Source: Burkholderia sp. Bp9142 (GTDB taxonomy: Bacteria; Pseudomonadota; Gammaproteobacteria; Burkholderiales; Burkholderiaceae). Taken from it: 64,000 nt of DNA. Under the pieces are notes generated by a model. That model was given only the letters and a program-made list of their open reading frames with translations. It was not told where the DNA came from and made no database searches. This document shows, in pieces, positions 42,686-51,565 of this stretch. A program made the translations under genes and the position numbers. Each line of letters opens with the position of its first letter. The stretch's first letter is position 1. Location of the stretch: the NCBI RefSeq assembly GCF_003853415.1, contig NZ_QTPP01000001.1, forward strand, positions 186,001 to 250,000, given 5' to 3'.

Positions 42686-42861
42686 GGGCGACCGGTGAAA
42701 CGGCAATGCCGCTAATATGCACCGATCGCCCGCCCGCGACAAACCCGCGCGCGACGCGCGAGCCGGGAACATTGTCCGCACCGCGCTCTGGCTACGGTCG
42801 ACCCGCTCGTCGCCCGATATCGATGCGAACCCGGCCACACGGGTCGCGTTCGCGCACTGCG

Positions 42862-44082
42862 TCAGAGAAACGTTTTCAGGTTCACCGCCGGATCGGCGAG
42901 CTTCGCCGGTTCGGGCGCCGCCCCCGCCGCGATCAGCCGCCGCGACGCACCGATGTCGCGCCCGAGGTTCACCGCGGCCACCGCCGCGATCTTCCCGTCG
43001 TCGTCCAGCCCGAACACCGTGAACGGCCCGCTCGCCGGATCGCCGCGCACAACGGTCGTCCGCTCGCTGCCGAACAGCCCGAGCATCTGCAGGTTGCAGT
43101 CGTACTGATCGGACCACAGCCACGGCAGTTCGGCATAGGTTTCGTCCGCGCCGAGCAGGTTCGCGGCCGCGACGGCCGGCTGGTTTTCCGCGACCTGCCA
43201 CGACTCGATCCGCACGTGACGCCCGAGCAGCGGATTGAAGTGCATCGTCACCTCGCCCGCCGCGAAGATCGCACGGTCGGCCGTGCGGCATCCCGCATCG
43301 ACACGGATCCCGTTGTCGACCGCGAGGCCGGCCGCCTGCGCGAGTTCGACATTGGGCACGACGCCGATCCCGACCACGACGATATCGGCCTGCACGTCGC
43401 CGCGATCGGTCTCGACGATCGCGCCGCCGCCCGGTGCGCGGCGAATCGCGTTCGGCAGCGTCGCCATCCGGAAGTTCACGCCGCGCGCGTCATGCAGTTG
43501 CCGCGCATACGCGCCGACGACTTCCGGCAACGCGCGCTGCAGCAAGCGCGCGGCCGGGTCGATCACCGTCACGTCGCAACCGAGCTGGCGCGCCGCGGCC
43601 GCCACTTCGAGGCCGATGAAGCCGCCGCCGAGCACCGCCACGCGACGCCCCGGCGCGAGCTGTGCCCGCAACGCCCGCGCGTCCGCCACGGTGCGCACGT
43701 AATGCGGAACCACGCCTTCGTCGACCGGACCGCCGAACGCACGCACCCGCGAACCCGTCGCGAGCACGAGCCGTGCGTACGGCAACGTCGCGCCGTCGTC
43801 GAGCCGCACACGCCGTGCATCGCGCTCGATCGCATCGACGCGCGTGCCGAGCCGCAGCTCGATGCGCTGCGCGTCATACCACGCGGCATCGCGCACGAAC
43901 GCGCGCTGTTCGCCGCCGTCGCTCAGCAGCGCGTCCTTCGACAGCGCGGGCCGGTCGTACGGCAGTTCGCGCTCCGCGCCGATCATCACGATGCGCGCAT
44001 CGGCGTCGCGCGCGCGCAGCGCCTCGGCAGTGCGCCGCGCCGCGTGGCCGGCGCCGACGATCACGAACGGGTCAGCCGACAT
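42862..44082 (-). CDS. andAa: Anthranilate 1,2-dioxygenase, ferredoxin reductase component
   Basis: A 406-residue FAD-dependent reductase. Two dinucleotide motifs are visible: VIVGAGHAARRTAEALR at the N-terminus (FAD) and AVLGGGFIGLEVAAAARQLG (~150, NADH), with the family segment ELPYDRPALSKDALL. A third FAD motif, VDNGIRVDAGCRTADRAIFA, follows at ~265-285. It passes electrons from NADH to the AndAb ferredoxin. It is the last gene of andAcAdAbAa, and its start overlaps the andAb stop by 11 bp. The gene order matches the known three-component anthranilate dioxygenase of B. cepacia. Confidence 0.93.
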   Translation of the reverse strand: MSADPFVIVGAGHAARRTAEALRARDADARIVMIGAERELPYDRPALSKDALLSDGGEQRAFVRDAAWYDAQRIELRLGTRVDAIERDARRVRLDDGATLPYARLVLATGSRVRAFGGPVDEGVVPHYVRTVADARALRAQLAPGRRVAVLGGGFIGLEVAAAARQLGCDVTVIDPAARLLQRALPEVVGAYARQLHDARGVNFRMATLPNAIRRAPGGGAIVETDRGDVQADIVVVGIGVVPNVELAQAAGLAVDNGIRVDAGCRTADRAIFAAGEVTMHFNPLLGRHVRIESWQVAENQPAVAAANLLGADETYAELPWLWSDQYDCNLQMLGLFGSERTTVVRGDPASGPFTVFGLDDDGKIAAVAAVNLGRDIGASRRLIAAGAAPEPAKLADPAVNLKTFL

Positions 44083-44398
44083 TGATTTCCACCTGCCCGT
44101 CGACGATCCGGATCGGATAGGTCCGCACCGGCTCGGTGATCGGCGCGCATTTCGGCGCCCCCGTGCGAATGTCGATCAGCCCCTGGTGCAGCGGGCACTC
44201 GACACAGCCGTCCTCCACATAGCCTTCGGACAGGCGTGCGTGACCATGGGAACAAAGGTCGTGCATCGCGAACAGTTCGTCGCCGATCCGGAACACCGCG
44301 ATCGGCTTCTGGCCGGCGACGCGCGCCGCCGGTTCGTCTTCGGAGAATTCGTCGAATGCGCCCAGCGGATGCCATTCGGCGAGCGTTGCTTCGGTCAT
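44072..44398 (-). CDS. andAb: Anthranilate 1,2-dioxygenase, Rieske ferredoxin component
   Basis: A 108-residue Rieske-type ferredoxin: C-x-H in DLCSHGHARLSEGYVEDG and C-x2-H in CVECPLHQGLIDIR supply the [2Fe-2S] cluster ligands (Cys45/His47-type and Cys/His ~18 later). It shuttles electrons from AndAa to the oxygenase AndAcAd. The ATG at 44398 is preceded by AAGGAAA; a start 30 bases upstream is less likely. It overlaps andAa by 11 bp. Confidence 0.94.
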   Translation of the reverse strand: MTEATLAEWHPLGAFDEFSEDEPAARVAGQKPIAVFRIGDELFAMHDLCSHGHARLSEGYVEDGCVECPLHQGLIDIRTGAPKCAPITEPVRTYPIRIVDGQVEINVG

Positions 44399-44424
44399 GT
44401 CGTTTCCTTGCTTCGTCGGATCGG

Positions 44425-44910
44425 TCAAATCGGGGTCGCGAGCAGCGTCTGCACGCGCGACGTGTCGTAGATCACGCGCTTGGTCTTGTAGCGCAGCCCG
44501 TCGGGCGTGCGCATGACCGTGTCGTAGTACTTGCCGGCCTGGTACACGTTCGATTCGCCGTTGCTGCGCGTCTGCACGACGACGTAGTTGCTCTCGGTGT
44601 CGATCTCGCCGTCGCGCTGAGCGACGATCGTGAGGCCCGACGTCATGTGCCGGTACGTGTGCTCTTCATAGATGTTCGCGTGCCGCAGCGACACCACGCG
44701 GTCGCGCAGCATCCGCTGGTTCGTGCAGTGGACGATCCCGACCGGCAGCCCGAGATCCGCGTTCTCCTTCGGCACGATCTCGTACGTGCAGTCCTCGGTG
44801 AACATTTCCGGCCAGCGTTCGAGCCGGTCGTTGTCGAGGTGGCCGATGTAGCGGTTCTGGAGCATGTAAATCTCGAACCACGTCTTCATGTCTTCCGTCA
44901 GGTTTTCCAT
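44425..44910 (-). CDS. andAd: Anthranilate 1,2-dioxygenase, small oxygenase subunit
   Basis: A 161-residue beta subunit of an aromatic-ring-hydroxylating dioxygenase: cone-shaped NTF2-like fold recognised from YMLQNRYIGHLDNDRLERWP, the VSLRHANIYEEHTYRHMTSG block and the final KTKRVIYDTSRVQTLLATPI. It stabilises the catalytic alpha subunit. It starts 17 bp after the andAc stop and is followed by andAb after 26 bp. Confidence 0.94.
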   Translation of the reverse strand: MENLTEDMKTWFEIYMLQNRYIGHLDNDRLERWPEMFTEDCTYEIVPKENADLGLPVGIVHCTNQRMLRDRVVSLRHANIYEEHTYRHMTSGLTIVAQRDGEIDTESNYVVVQTRSNGESNVYQAGKYYDTVMRTPDGLRYKTKRVIYDTSRVQTLLATPI

Positions 44911-44927
44911 CGTTCCGCGCTCCCGCT

Positions 44928-46199
44928 TCAATAGCCCATCAGCTGCTGGTAGCCGACCCAGAACTTGCGGATCAGGCTTTCGGTGATCACCGTGTCCTGC
45001 TGGTCCGGATTGCCGCGCGACATCTCGATCACCGACGTCGCGTCGGCGTCGCGCACGGTACCGCGCTGCACCAGCTCGGTCGCCTCCGTGTCCTCCATCG
45101 AGATATAGCCGGCCGGCCCGACGAGGTTCGCCTGCTTGATGCGCAGCGCGCGCAGTTCGGGCGTGTCGTCGGCATAGCCGAAGAAGTGGAAGATCAGCTC
45201 GAAGTTGTCCGGCCCCTTCGGCAGGATCTGGCGCGCGACCAGCGTGTTGTGGATCTGCTGGATCACGAGCTGCGGGAAGATCGGCTGGATATGGTTCGTG
45301 CAGTCCTCGTCGTATTCCGACACGAGATCGAGGATCGACTCGTCTTCCAGATGGAAGCCCTCGTCGAACGAGCGGATGTTCTGCTGCTTGTACGCGGCCG
45401 ACGTGTCGTCGCCCGTCTTCGTCACCGTGATGATGCTGTGCAGCCCATGGTTCGCATCCGGAATCGAGCGCGCCTTCATCCCGACACGGAAGATGTTGAA
45501 GGTCGTATGGAACAGATGCAGCATGCTCGCGTGATACGGATCCTTCACGTTCTCCATGTACAGCTTCCAGTTCGACTTCGAATACTGGCGCGTGCAGCCG
45601 AGATACTCGATCGGCTTGTGGAAGATCCGGTCGATCCACGGCCGCATCTGCTCGCCCAGATAGTCGGCCAGCGGCCCCACTTCATCGCTGAAGGTGGCGA
45701 ACACGAGCCCGCGATAGCTGTCGACGCGCAGCTTGCGCAGCCCGTGCTGCTTCGGGTCGAAGTCGGCCGGCATCCCGGTCATCCCCTTCTGGCCGCGCCG
45801 GAACGGCACGCCGAGCAGGTTGCCCTGGTTGTCGAAGCTCCACTGGTGGTACACGCACGTATGCGAACTCGCGTTGCCGCGCGACTTGCGGCACACCTGC
45901 GCGCCGCGGTGCGCGCAGCGGTTCACCCATGCGGACAGCGTGCCGTCCTCGGTGCGCGTGACGACGACCGGCGTGTCGCCGACGAACGTGCTCTTGAAGT
46001 CGCCGGCGTTCGGGATTTCCGCTTCCAGCGCGACGAAGTTCCACGTCGGCCCGCGGAAGATGCGTTCCTGCTCGCGATCGTAGACCGCACGCGAACTGAA
46101 CACCTTGTACGGTACGCGCGAGCCGTCGTCGTGCGGAAAACGCACATCGGACGCGTCGTCGCGCGCGGCGAATACGACGGGCGATTCTGTCTGCTCCAT
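44928..46199 (-). CDS. andAc: Anthranilate 1,2-dioxygenase, large catalytic oxygenase subunit
   Basis: A 423-residue alpha subunit. The Rieske cluster motif is CAHRGAQVCRK followed by CVYHQWSFD (~95-117). The mononuclear iron site is in ENVKDPYHASMLHLFHTTF (bridging Asp and two His, ~205-223), with the carboxylate ligand expected in the C-terminal third. It converts anthranilate to catechol with loss of CO2 and ammonia. The ATG at 46199 has AAGGAG seven bases upstream; an upstream in-frame ATG at 46235 lacks one. It is the first gene of the operon, divergent from andR, with a concentric inverted repeat in between. Confidence 0.95.
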   Translation of the reverse strand: MEQTESPVVFAARDDASDVRFPHDDGSRVPYKVFSSRAVYDREQERIFRGPTWNFVALEAEIPNAGDFKSTFVGDTPVVVTRTEDGTLSAWVNRCAHRGAQVCRKSRGNASSHTCVYHQWSFDNQGNLLGVPFRRGQKGMTGMPADFDPKQHGLRKLRVDSYRGLVFATFSDEVGPLADYLGEQMRPWIDRIFHKPIEYLGCTRQYSKSNWKLYMENVKDPYHASMLHLFHTTFNIFRVGMKARSIPDANHGLHSIITVTKTGDDTSAAYKQQNIRSFDEGFHLEDESILDLVSEYDEDCTNHIQPIFPQLVIQQIHNTLVARQILPKGPDNFELIFHFFGYADDTPELRALRIKQANLVGPAGYISMEDTEATELVQRGTVRDADATSVIEMSRGNPDQQDTVITESLIRKFWVGYQQLMGY

Positions 46200-46273
46200 G
46201 TCGGACTCCTTGTGGTTCCGTTTCGTTGATTGCATGGAGCCGATTTTTGAAAAGCTAATATTCGGCGTCTATC

Positions 46274-46312
46274 CGGAAAGTGCGATTGCGGCGGCGCAAT
46301 ATCCACTTTCGG
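46274..46312. promoter_or_regulatory. Concentric inverted repeats in the andR-andAc intergenic region
   Basis: Outer arms gaaagtg (46276-46282) and cactttc (46304-46310) and inner arms attgc (46285-46289) and gcaat (46296-46300) share nearly the same centre (~46293). This lies ~75 bp upstream of the andAc start, and ~100 bp upstream of andR. It is a natural place for AndR binding, although AraC-type proteins more often use direct repeats. Confidence 0.45.
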
Positions 46313-46412
46313 CGGATTTCTGCGCTAGCATGGCGGCACACGCGACCCGGCGCGCGATCGCGACCCATTCGTCGGATCGAAGCGCGTGTCGCACAAACCA
46401 AGGCTGAGGCCC

Positions 46413-47369
46413 ATGTCCCCAACGTCGTTCGAGCCGCTTGCGCTGCGCGCGCACCGGCTGTTCGAATCCCGCGATCTCGACGAGACGCGCGAGCGGATCT
46501 CGCGCGTGATGCAGCCGCACGCGCTGCTGCCGAGCGGCCGTGTGCAAGGCGCATCGCACATGGATTTCGTCCGGCTCGGCGGGCTCGGGATCGGCACCAT
46601 CGCGTTCGGCGACGCGATGCGCGTGCAGGTCGACGCCGTCGACGGCTATTACCTGCTGATGTTCTGCCTGTCCGGGCAGGCCGAGGTCCGCGCAATGGGG
46701 CGCCGGCTCGGCGTCGACGGGCAGACGGGCGTGCTGTGCGCGCCCGGCGAGCGCTTCGACGCGGTGCTGTCCGCCGACTGCGAGCAGTTCGTGCTGCGCA
46801 TCGATGCGGCGACCGTCGGTTCGCTGACCGGCGACCCGCGCGCGACGCTCGATCCCGTGCTGCACATCAGCGATGCCGCGCTCGCCGCGTGGCGCCAGCA
46901 GTTGATGCTCGTCGCCCGCTCGCCGGAACTGCTCGAGCGCGCGAATGCCAACCCGCGCGTCGCGTCGCAGCTCGAGCACCTGCTGATCGACCTGCTGATC
47001 GAAGGCCACCCGCCGTCGGTGCTGAGTGCACGCCACGATCCGGCGCCCGGCTTCGTGCGGCGCGCGCAGGAGTTCGTGAACGCGTACTATGCGCAGCCGC
47101 TGCAGCTCGCCGATATCGTCCAGGCCGCCAACGTGCCGGAACGGACGCTGCGCGACGCCTTCCTGCAGTTCCGCGGGATGAGCCCGATGCAATACCTGCG
47201 CGCGACGCGGCTCGAGCATGCGCGGGAGCTGCTGCGCGGGTCGGTGTCCGAGCGACGGATCGCCGATATCGCGCTCGATTGCGGGTTCACGCACCTCGGG
47301 CGGTTCGCGATCGCGTATCGGGAAAAGTTCGGCGAATCGCCGTCGGAGACGCTCGACGGGAAGCGCTAG
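46413..47369 (+). CDS. andR: AndR-like AraC/XylS family regulator
   Basis: A 318-residue activator with a C-terminal AraC HTH pair (~210-305: [40 protein letters not shown], then FGESPSETL) and an N-terminal AraC-binding-like half ([19 protein letters not shown]). It lies divergent from andAc, as andR does in the known B. cepacia anthranilate operon, where it activates in response to anthranilate. The ATG at 46413 is preferred (GAGG nearby); a GTG 27 bases upstream is possible. Confidence 0.92.
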   Translation: MSPTSFEPLALRAHRLFESRDLDETRERISRVMQPHALLPSGRVQGASHMDFVRLGGLGIGTIAFGDAMRVQVDAVDGYYLLMFCLSGQAEVRAMGRRLGVDGQTGVLCAPGERFDAVLSADCEQFVLRIDAATVGSLTGDPRATLDPVLHISDAALAAWRQQLMLVARSPELLERANANPRVASQLEHLLIDLLIEGHPPSVLSARHDPAPGFVRRAQEFVNAYYAQPLQLADIVQAANVPERTLRDAFLQFRGMSPMQYLRATRLEHARELLRGSVSERRIADIALDCGFTHLGRFAIAYREKFGESPSETLDGKR

Positions 47370-47407
47370 GCGGGCGCGCCGGCGTGCTGCCTGGCTGATT
47401 GTCGGCG

Positions 47408-47447
47408 TGGTCGGCTGGTCGGCTGGTCGGCTGGTCGGCTGGTCGGC
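47408..47447. repeat. Tandem repeat of tggtcggc, five copies
   Basis: Five perfect copies of the octamer tggtcggc in the 213-bp space between the andR and catR genes (both stop codons face it). It is a second short VNTR in this window, and its unit shares the core tcggc with the heptamer at 4884. Confidence 0.95.
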
Positions 47448-47582
47448 GTGGCCGATCCGACCGATCGGCCTGCCCGCTCGCATCAGCGGCGAATGACGTC
47501 GCATCGCGACACCCTCCCCGCATTCGACCTGACGCGCCGAAATTGACCGTTAGTTGCGATCGATACGCAAACGGCCCCGCCC

Positions 47583-48473
47583 TTACCCGGCCGGCGCGAT
47601 CATCTCCCGCGCGATCGCGCAGAACGCGGTCGTCGCGGCGCTTTCGCCGTGCAGCCGGCGGCTCATGATGATCGGCGACGTCGCCGTGGGTTCCGGCAGC
47701 CGCCGGTAGACGACGCCCTTCACGCGCACGCCCTCCACGCTTTCCGGCACCAGCGACACGCCCACCTGCGCGGCGACAAGCCCGAGCGCCGTCTGCAGCT
47801 CGCGCACCTCGTGCACGGCCGCCGGCACCAGCGCGCCGTCGCGCAGCGCCGACAGCTGCTGATCCGCGAAGCTCGGCCGCGGTGTGCTCGGATAGACGAT
47901 CAGCGTCTCCTTCGCGATGTCCGCGAGCGTCAGCGGCCGGTCCGGATCGGCGAGCGGATGTCCGACCGGCAGCGCCGCGATCAGCTTTTCCTCGATCAGC
48001 GCCTCGCGCACGAGCTGGTCGTCGTCGAAGCGCAGGCGGCCGAACCCGACGTCGATCCGCCCGCCCTTCAGCGCGCCGAGCTGCTCGAGCGTGAACATTT
48101 CGATCAGCGACAGCTCGACGTCCGGGTGCGCCTCGCGAAATGCGCGAATCACGTCCGGCAGCGCGCCATAGAGCGTCGACGGCACGAAGCCGATCACGAT
48201 CCGCTCCGACAGCTGCGCGAGCCGCCGCGTCAGCGGGCCGAGCTCGTCCGCCTGTTCGACGACGCGCGTCGCCTGCGCATAGAACACGCGCCCCGCGTCG
48301 GTCAGTTTCAGCGGCCGCGCGCCGCGCTCGAACAGCGGCAACCCGACCTCGTCCTCGATCGCCTGCAGCTGGCGGCTCAGCGGCGGCTGCGTCATGTGCA
48401 GCCGCTCCGCGGCCCGCGTGATGTTCATTTCTTCCGCGACGGCGATGAAGTACCGGAGCTGACGCAATTCCAT
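47583..48473 (-). CDS. catR: CatR-like LysR family regulator
   Basis: A 296-residue LysR regulator with MELRQLRYFIAVAEEMNITR, the RLHMTQPPLSRQLQAIEDEV HTH and PLFERGARPLKLTDAG; the effector-binding domain contains IVIGFVPSTLYGALPDVIRA and the GVSLVPESVEGVRVKGV end. It lies divergent from catB, as CatR does in Pseudomonas and Burkholderia, where cis,cis-muconate is the inducer. The start at 48473 gives the standard N-terminus; a longer open frame upstream overlaps the catB promoter and is not used. Confidence 0.93.
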   Translation of the reverse strand: MELRQLRYFIAVAEEMNITRAAERLHMTQPPLSRQLQAIEDEVGLPLFERGARPLKLTDAGRVFYAQATRVVEQADELGPLTRRLAQLSERIVIGFVPSTLYGALPDVIRAFREAHPDVELSLIEMFTLEQLGALKGGRIDVGFGRLRFDDDQLVREALIEEKLIAALPVGHPLADPDRPLTLADIAKETLIVYPSTPRPSFADQQLSALRDGALVPAAVHEVRELQTALGLVAAQVGVSLVPESVEGVRVKGVVYRRLPEPTATSPIIMSRRLHGESAATTAFCAIAREMIAPAG

Positions 48474-48564
48474 TTCATGCCTCAAAGGTATGGAAGTAGT
48501 CGGAAAGAGTGTTGGACGACGCCGGGCGGGAATTCCTACCATGTGCACCAACAGGAGGAATCGC
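48474..48564. promoter_or_regulatory. catR-catB divergent control region
   Basis: 91 bp separate the two start codons and must contain the CatR site and the catB promoter. Candidate promoter elements are ttggac (48513-48518) and taccat; their spacing (19 bp) is long for sigma-70, as in many LysR-activated promoters. AGGAGG precedes catB by six bases. Confidence 0.5.
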
Positions 48565-49698
48565 ATGATAGCAACTGCCGCCACCATCGAAAGCATCGAG
48601 ACGCTGCTGGTCGATGTGCCGACGATCCGGCCCCACAAACTGTCGGTCGCCACGATGAATTGCCAGACCCTCGTGCTGGTCCGCGTTCGATGCACGGACG
48701 GTATCGAAGGCGTCGGCGAGGCGACCACGATCGGCGGTCTCGCGTATGGCGAGGAGAGCCCCGAGAGCATCAAGGTCAACATCGACACCTACTTCGCGCC
48801 GCTGCTGCAAGGCATGGACGCGACGCGCCCGGGCGCCGCGATGGCACGTGCGCGCAAGCTGTTCCAGGGCAACCGGTTCGCGAAGTGCGCGCTCGAGACC
48901 GCGCTGTTCGACGCGCAGGCGCGCCGCCTCGGCGTGCCGCTGTCCGAGCTGTTCGGCGGCCGCACGACCGATGCGGTCGACGTCGCCTGGACGCTCGCGA
49001 GCGGCGACACGCAGCGCGACATCGCGGAAGCCGAGGCGATGCTCGACGCGCGCCGCCATCGCGCGTTCAAGCTGAAGATCGGCTCGAACGCGGTCGACGA
49101 CGACGTCGCGCACGTGATCGCGATCAAGCGTGCGCTCGGCGAGCGCGGCGACGTGCGCGTCGACGTGAACCAGGCATGGTCCGAAACCGACGCGATCCGG
49201 GCCGGCGCCCGACTCGCGGACGCCGGCGTGAGCCTCGTCGAGCAGCCGATCGCCGCAACCAATCGCGCGGGGCTGAAACGCCTCACGCAGCTCGCGCAGA
49301 TTCCGATCATGGCCGACGAAGCGCTGCACGGCCCCGTCGATGCGTTCGCGCTCGCGCAGGACCGCGCGGCCGACGTGTTCGCGGTGAAGATCGCGCAATC
49401 GGGCGGCCTGCTCGGCGCGGCCAGCGTCGCATCGATCGCGTCGGCGGCCGGCATCGACCTGTACGGCGGCACGATGCTCGAGGGCGCGGCCGGCACGATG
49501 GCGTCCGCGCAGCTGTTCAGCACGTTCGGCTCGCTGAAATGGGGCACCGAGCTGTTCGGCCCGCTGCTGCTCACCGAGGAGATCCTCGTCGAGCCGCTGC
49601 GCTACCAGGATTTCAAGCTGCACCTGCCGGCCGCGCCCGGCCTTGGCATCACCTTCGACTGGGCCCGCATCGAACGGATGCGACGCGACGCCCGCTGA
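48565..49698 (+). CDS. catB: Muconate cycloisomerase
   Basis: A 377-residue enolase-superfamily enzyme of the muconate lactonizing type: TIRPHKLSVATMNCQTLV in the capping domain, the catalytic Lys pair in FKLKIGSNAVDDD, metal ligands in VDVNQAWSETDA, SLVEQPI and MADEALHGPVDA, and the second Lys in FAVKIAQSGGLLGA. It lactonises cis,cis-muconate to muconolactone. The ATG at 48565 has aggaggaa six bases upstream. It is the first gene of catBAC, divergent from catR. Confidence 0.95.
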   Translation: MIATAATIESIETLLVDVPTIRPHKLSVATMNCQTLVLVRVRCTDGIEGVGEATTIGGLAYGEESPESIKVNIDTYFAPLLQGMDATRPGAAMARARKLFQGNRFAKCALETALFDAQARRLGVPLSELFGGRTTDAVDVAWTLASGDTQRDIAEAEAMLDARRHRAFKLKIGSNAVDDDVAHVIAIKRALGERGDVRVDVNQAWSETDAIRAGARLADAGVSLVEQPIAATNRAGLKRLTQLAQIPIMADEALHGPVDAFALAQDRAADVFAVKIAQSGGLLGAASVASIASAAGIDLYGGTMLEGAAGTMASAQLFSTFGSLKWGTELFGPLLLTEEILVEPLRYQDFKLHLPAAPGLGITFDWARIERMRRDAR

Positions 49699-49734
49699 TC
49701 CCACACGACACGACAACCGAAACCGGAGACACAG

Positions 49735-50637
49735 ATGAACAAGCAAGCCATCGACGCCCTGCTGAAGACCTTCGACGACGCCGCGGAAAAGCCCGGCAAC
49801 CCGCGCGTGCGCGCGATCGTCAACCGGATCGTGAAGGACATCTGCTATACGATCGAGGACTTCGACGTGCAGCCGAGCGAGTTCTGGACCGCGCTCAACT
49901 ACCTGAACGAAGCCGGCCGTGAATTCGGGCTGATCGCCGCGGGCCTCGGCCTCGAGCGCTTCCTCGACGTGCGGATGGACGAGGCCGAGGAGAAGGCGGG
50001 CTTCCAGGGCGGCACGCCGCGCACGATCGAAGGGCCGCTGTATGTCGCGGGCGCGCCGGAATCGGTCGGCCATGCACGCCTTGACGACGGCACCGATCCG
50101 GGCCAGACGCTGATCATGCGCGGCCAGGTGCTCGGCCAGGACGGCGCGCCGCTCGCGCATGCGCTCGTCGAGGTGTGGCACGCCAATCATCTCGGCAATT
50201 ACTCGTACTTCGACCCGTCGCAGCCCGCTTTCAACCTGCGCCGCTCGATCCGCACCGATGCCGAGGGCCGCTACAGCTTCCGCAGCGTGCTGCCGGTCGG
50301 CTACAGCGTGCCGCCGGGCAGCAAGACCGAGCAACTGCTCAACCAGCTCGGCCGCCACGGCCATCGTCCCGCGCACATCCATTTCTTCGTTTCCGCGGAC
50401 GGATATCGTAAGCTGACGACGCAGATCAACATCGAAGGCGATCCGCATATCTGGGACGACTTCGCATTCGCGACCCGCGAAGGGCTGATCCCGCAGGTCA
50501 AGCAGGCCGAGGGCGCGGAAGGCAAGCCGTATGGCGTCGACGGGCAGTTCGCGCTGATCGACTTCGATTTCTCGCTGCTCAAGGACAAGCAGGACGTGCC
50601 GGCGAGCGAAGTCGAGCGGGCGCGTGCGCAGGCCTGA
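49735..50637 (+). CDS. catA: Catechol 1,2-dioxygenase
   Basis: A 300-residue intradiol dioxygenase. The Fe(III) ligands are visible: Tyr in the HANHLGNYSYFDPSQ segment, a second Tyr in VLPVGYSVPPG, and the His pair in RHGHRPAHIHFFVSADGY. The N-terminal helical dimerisation segment (MNKQAIDALLKTFDDAAEK) is also characteristic. It cleaves catechol, the product of AndA, to cis,cis-muconate. Its start is 36 bp after the catB stop, preceded by a GGAG ribosome site. Confidence 0.95.
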   Translation: MNKQAIDALLKTFDDAAEKPGNPRVRAIVNRIVKDICYTIEDFDVQPSEFWTALNYLNEAGREFGLIAAGLGLERFLDVRMDEAEEKAGFQGGTPRTIEGPLYVAGAPESVGHARLDDGTDPGQTLIMRGQVLGQDGAPLAHALVEVWHANHLGNYSYFDPSQPAFNLRRSIRTDAEGRYSFRSVLPVGYSVPPGSKTEQLLNQLGRHGHRPAHIHFFVSADGYRKLTTQINIEGDPHIWDDFAFATREGLIPQVKQAEGAEGKPYGVDGQFALIDFDFSLLKDKQDVPASEVERARAQA

Positions 50638-50680
50638 GCGCCCGTCCCGTTCGACGCATCGATCACGCAAGGAGTACAGG

Positions 50681-50971
50681 ATGCTGTTTCATGTGGAAAT
50701 GACCGTCCGCCTGCCGGCGGACATGGATCCGGTCAAGGCGGCGACGCTGAAGGCCGAAGAGAAGGCGATGTGCCAGCGGCTGATGAACGAAGGTGTCTGG
50801 CGGCATCTGTGGCGCATCGCCGGGCAGTATGCGAACGTCAGCATTTTCGATGTGGAAAGCGTGCAGCAGCTGCATGATGTCTTGAGCCAGCTGCCGTTGT
50901 TTCCGTATATGGAGATGGAGGTGCGGGCGCTGTGCCGGCATCCGTCTTCCGTGCGGGAAGACGATCGGTAA
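50681..50971 (+). CDS. catC: Muconolactone delta-isomerase
   Basis: A 96-residue enzyme of the CatC family: MLFHVEMTVRLPADMDPVKA at the N-terminus, the KAMCQRLMNEGVWRHLWRI helix and SIFDVESVQQLHDVLSQLPL with FPYMEMEVRALCRHPS closing the sequence. It isomerises muconolactone to beta-ketoadipate enol-lactone and forms a decamer in known members. The ATG at 50681 is preceded by aaggag eight bases upstream. It ends the catBAC operon before a terminator. Confidence 0.95.
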   Translation: MLFHVEMTVRLPADMDPVKAATLKAEEKAMCQRLMNEGVWRHLWRIAGQYANVSIFDVESVQQLHDVLSQLPLFPYMEMEVRALCRHPSSVREDDR

Positions 50972-50982
50972 TTCAATGCGAT

Positions 50983-51009
50983 GGATGCCGTCACGAAAAG
51001 ACGGCATCC
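50983..51009. terminator. Terminator between catC and tssJ
   Basis: A perfect 10-bp stem (50983-50992/51000-51009) with the loop acgaaaa, just after the catC stop and just before the convergent tssJ stop at 51019. No long T-tract; plausible for both directions. Confidence 0.6.
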
Positions 51010-51018
51010 GTCGCGAAA

Positions 51019-51552
51019 TCACCGCGTTTCCCTGACTCCCGGCATCGCGCCAGCCGCCCGCAAATCGTTCCTGGACAGTTCCAGCCTAAGCGGCTTTTCG
51101 GCGTCGAGTTTCTTCTTCTCGACGACTCGCTTCCAACCACCGTTTTCCCCGGGATTCCGATAAAGCGCCACGATCGCGACATAATTCGTCTCTCGCTGCA
51201 TCGGCTGGGACAGGCTTGCCGACGCCCCCGGATTGACGACCGTTGACGTGTCGGCTTGCCAGTCCTGCGCAAGCACGGTTCGATCGTGCTTCAGCAGATC
51301 CTCGTAAGACGCGCCATCGAACGCCTTGCGATCCTTCAACTGATACACGCGCACCGCCACCGATGTCGGCCGCCCCGCTTCGTCGGGATTCAGTTCGGCG
51401 CGCGCCGTCAGATCCACGTTCAGCACTTTCACCTGTTTGAAAAACACTGCGCGATACGCGTTCGACGACGCATCCGACACCGACTGCCAGGCGCCGCAGC
51501 CCGACAAAAGCAATCCTGCAGCAACGGCTGCCACACTCATTCGATTGAACAT
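51019..51552 (-). CDS. tssJ: Type VI secretion outer-membrane lipoprotein TssJ
   Basis: A 177-residue lipoprotein: signal with lipobox LLSGC (lipidated Cys19) and GAW after it, so it goes to the outer membrane. The mature beta-sandwich has the TssJ features NVDLTARAELNPDEAGRPTS and the loop VYQLKDRKAFDGASYEDLL. It anchors the TssJLM membrane complex through TssM. The start at 51552 is fixed by GGAG eight bases upstream; longer in-frame starts would bury the signal. It is the most downstream T6SS gene. Confidence 0.93.
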   Translation of the reverse strand: MFNRMSVAAVAAGLLLSGCGAWQSVSDASSNAYRAVFFKQVKVLNVDLTARAELNPDEAGRPTSVAVRVYQLKDRKAFDGASYEDLLKHDRTVLAQDWQADTSTVVNPGASASLSQPMQRETNYVAIVALYRNPGENGGWKRVVEKKKLDAEKPLRLELSRNDLRAAGAMPGVRETR

Positions 51553-51565
51553 TGAGACTCCGAAA

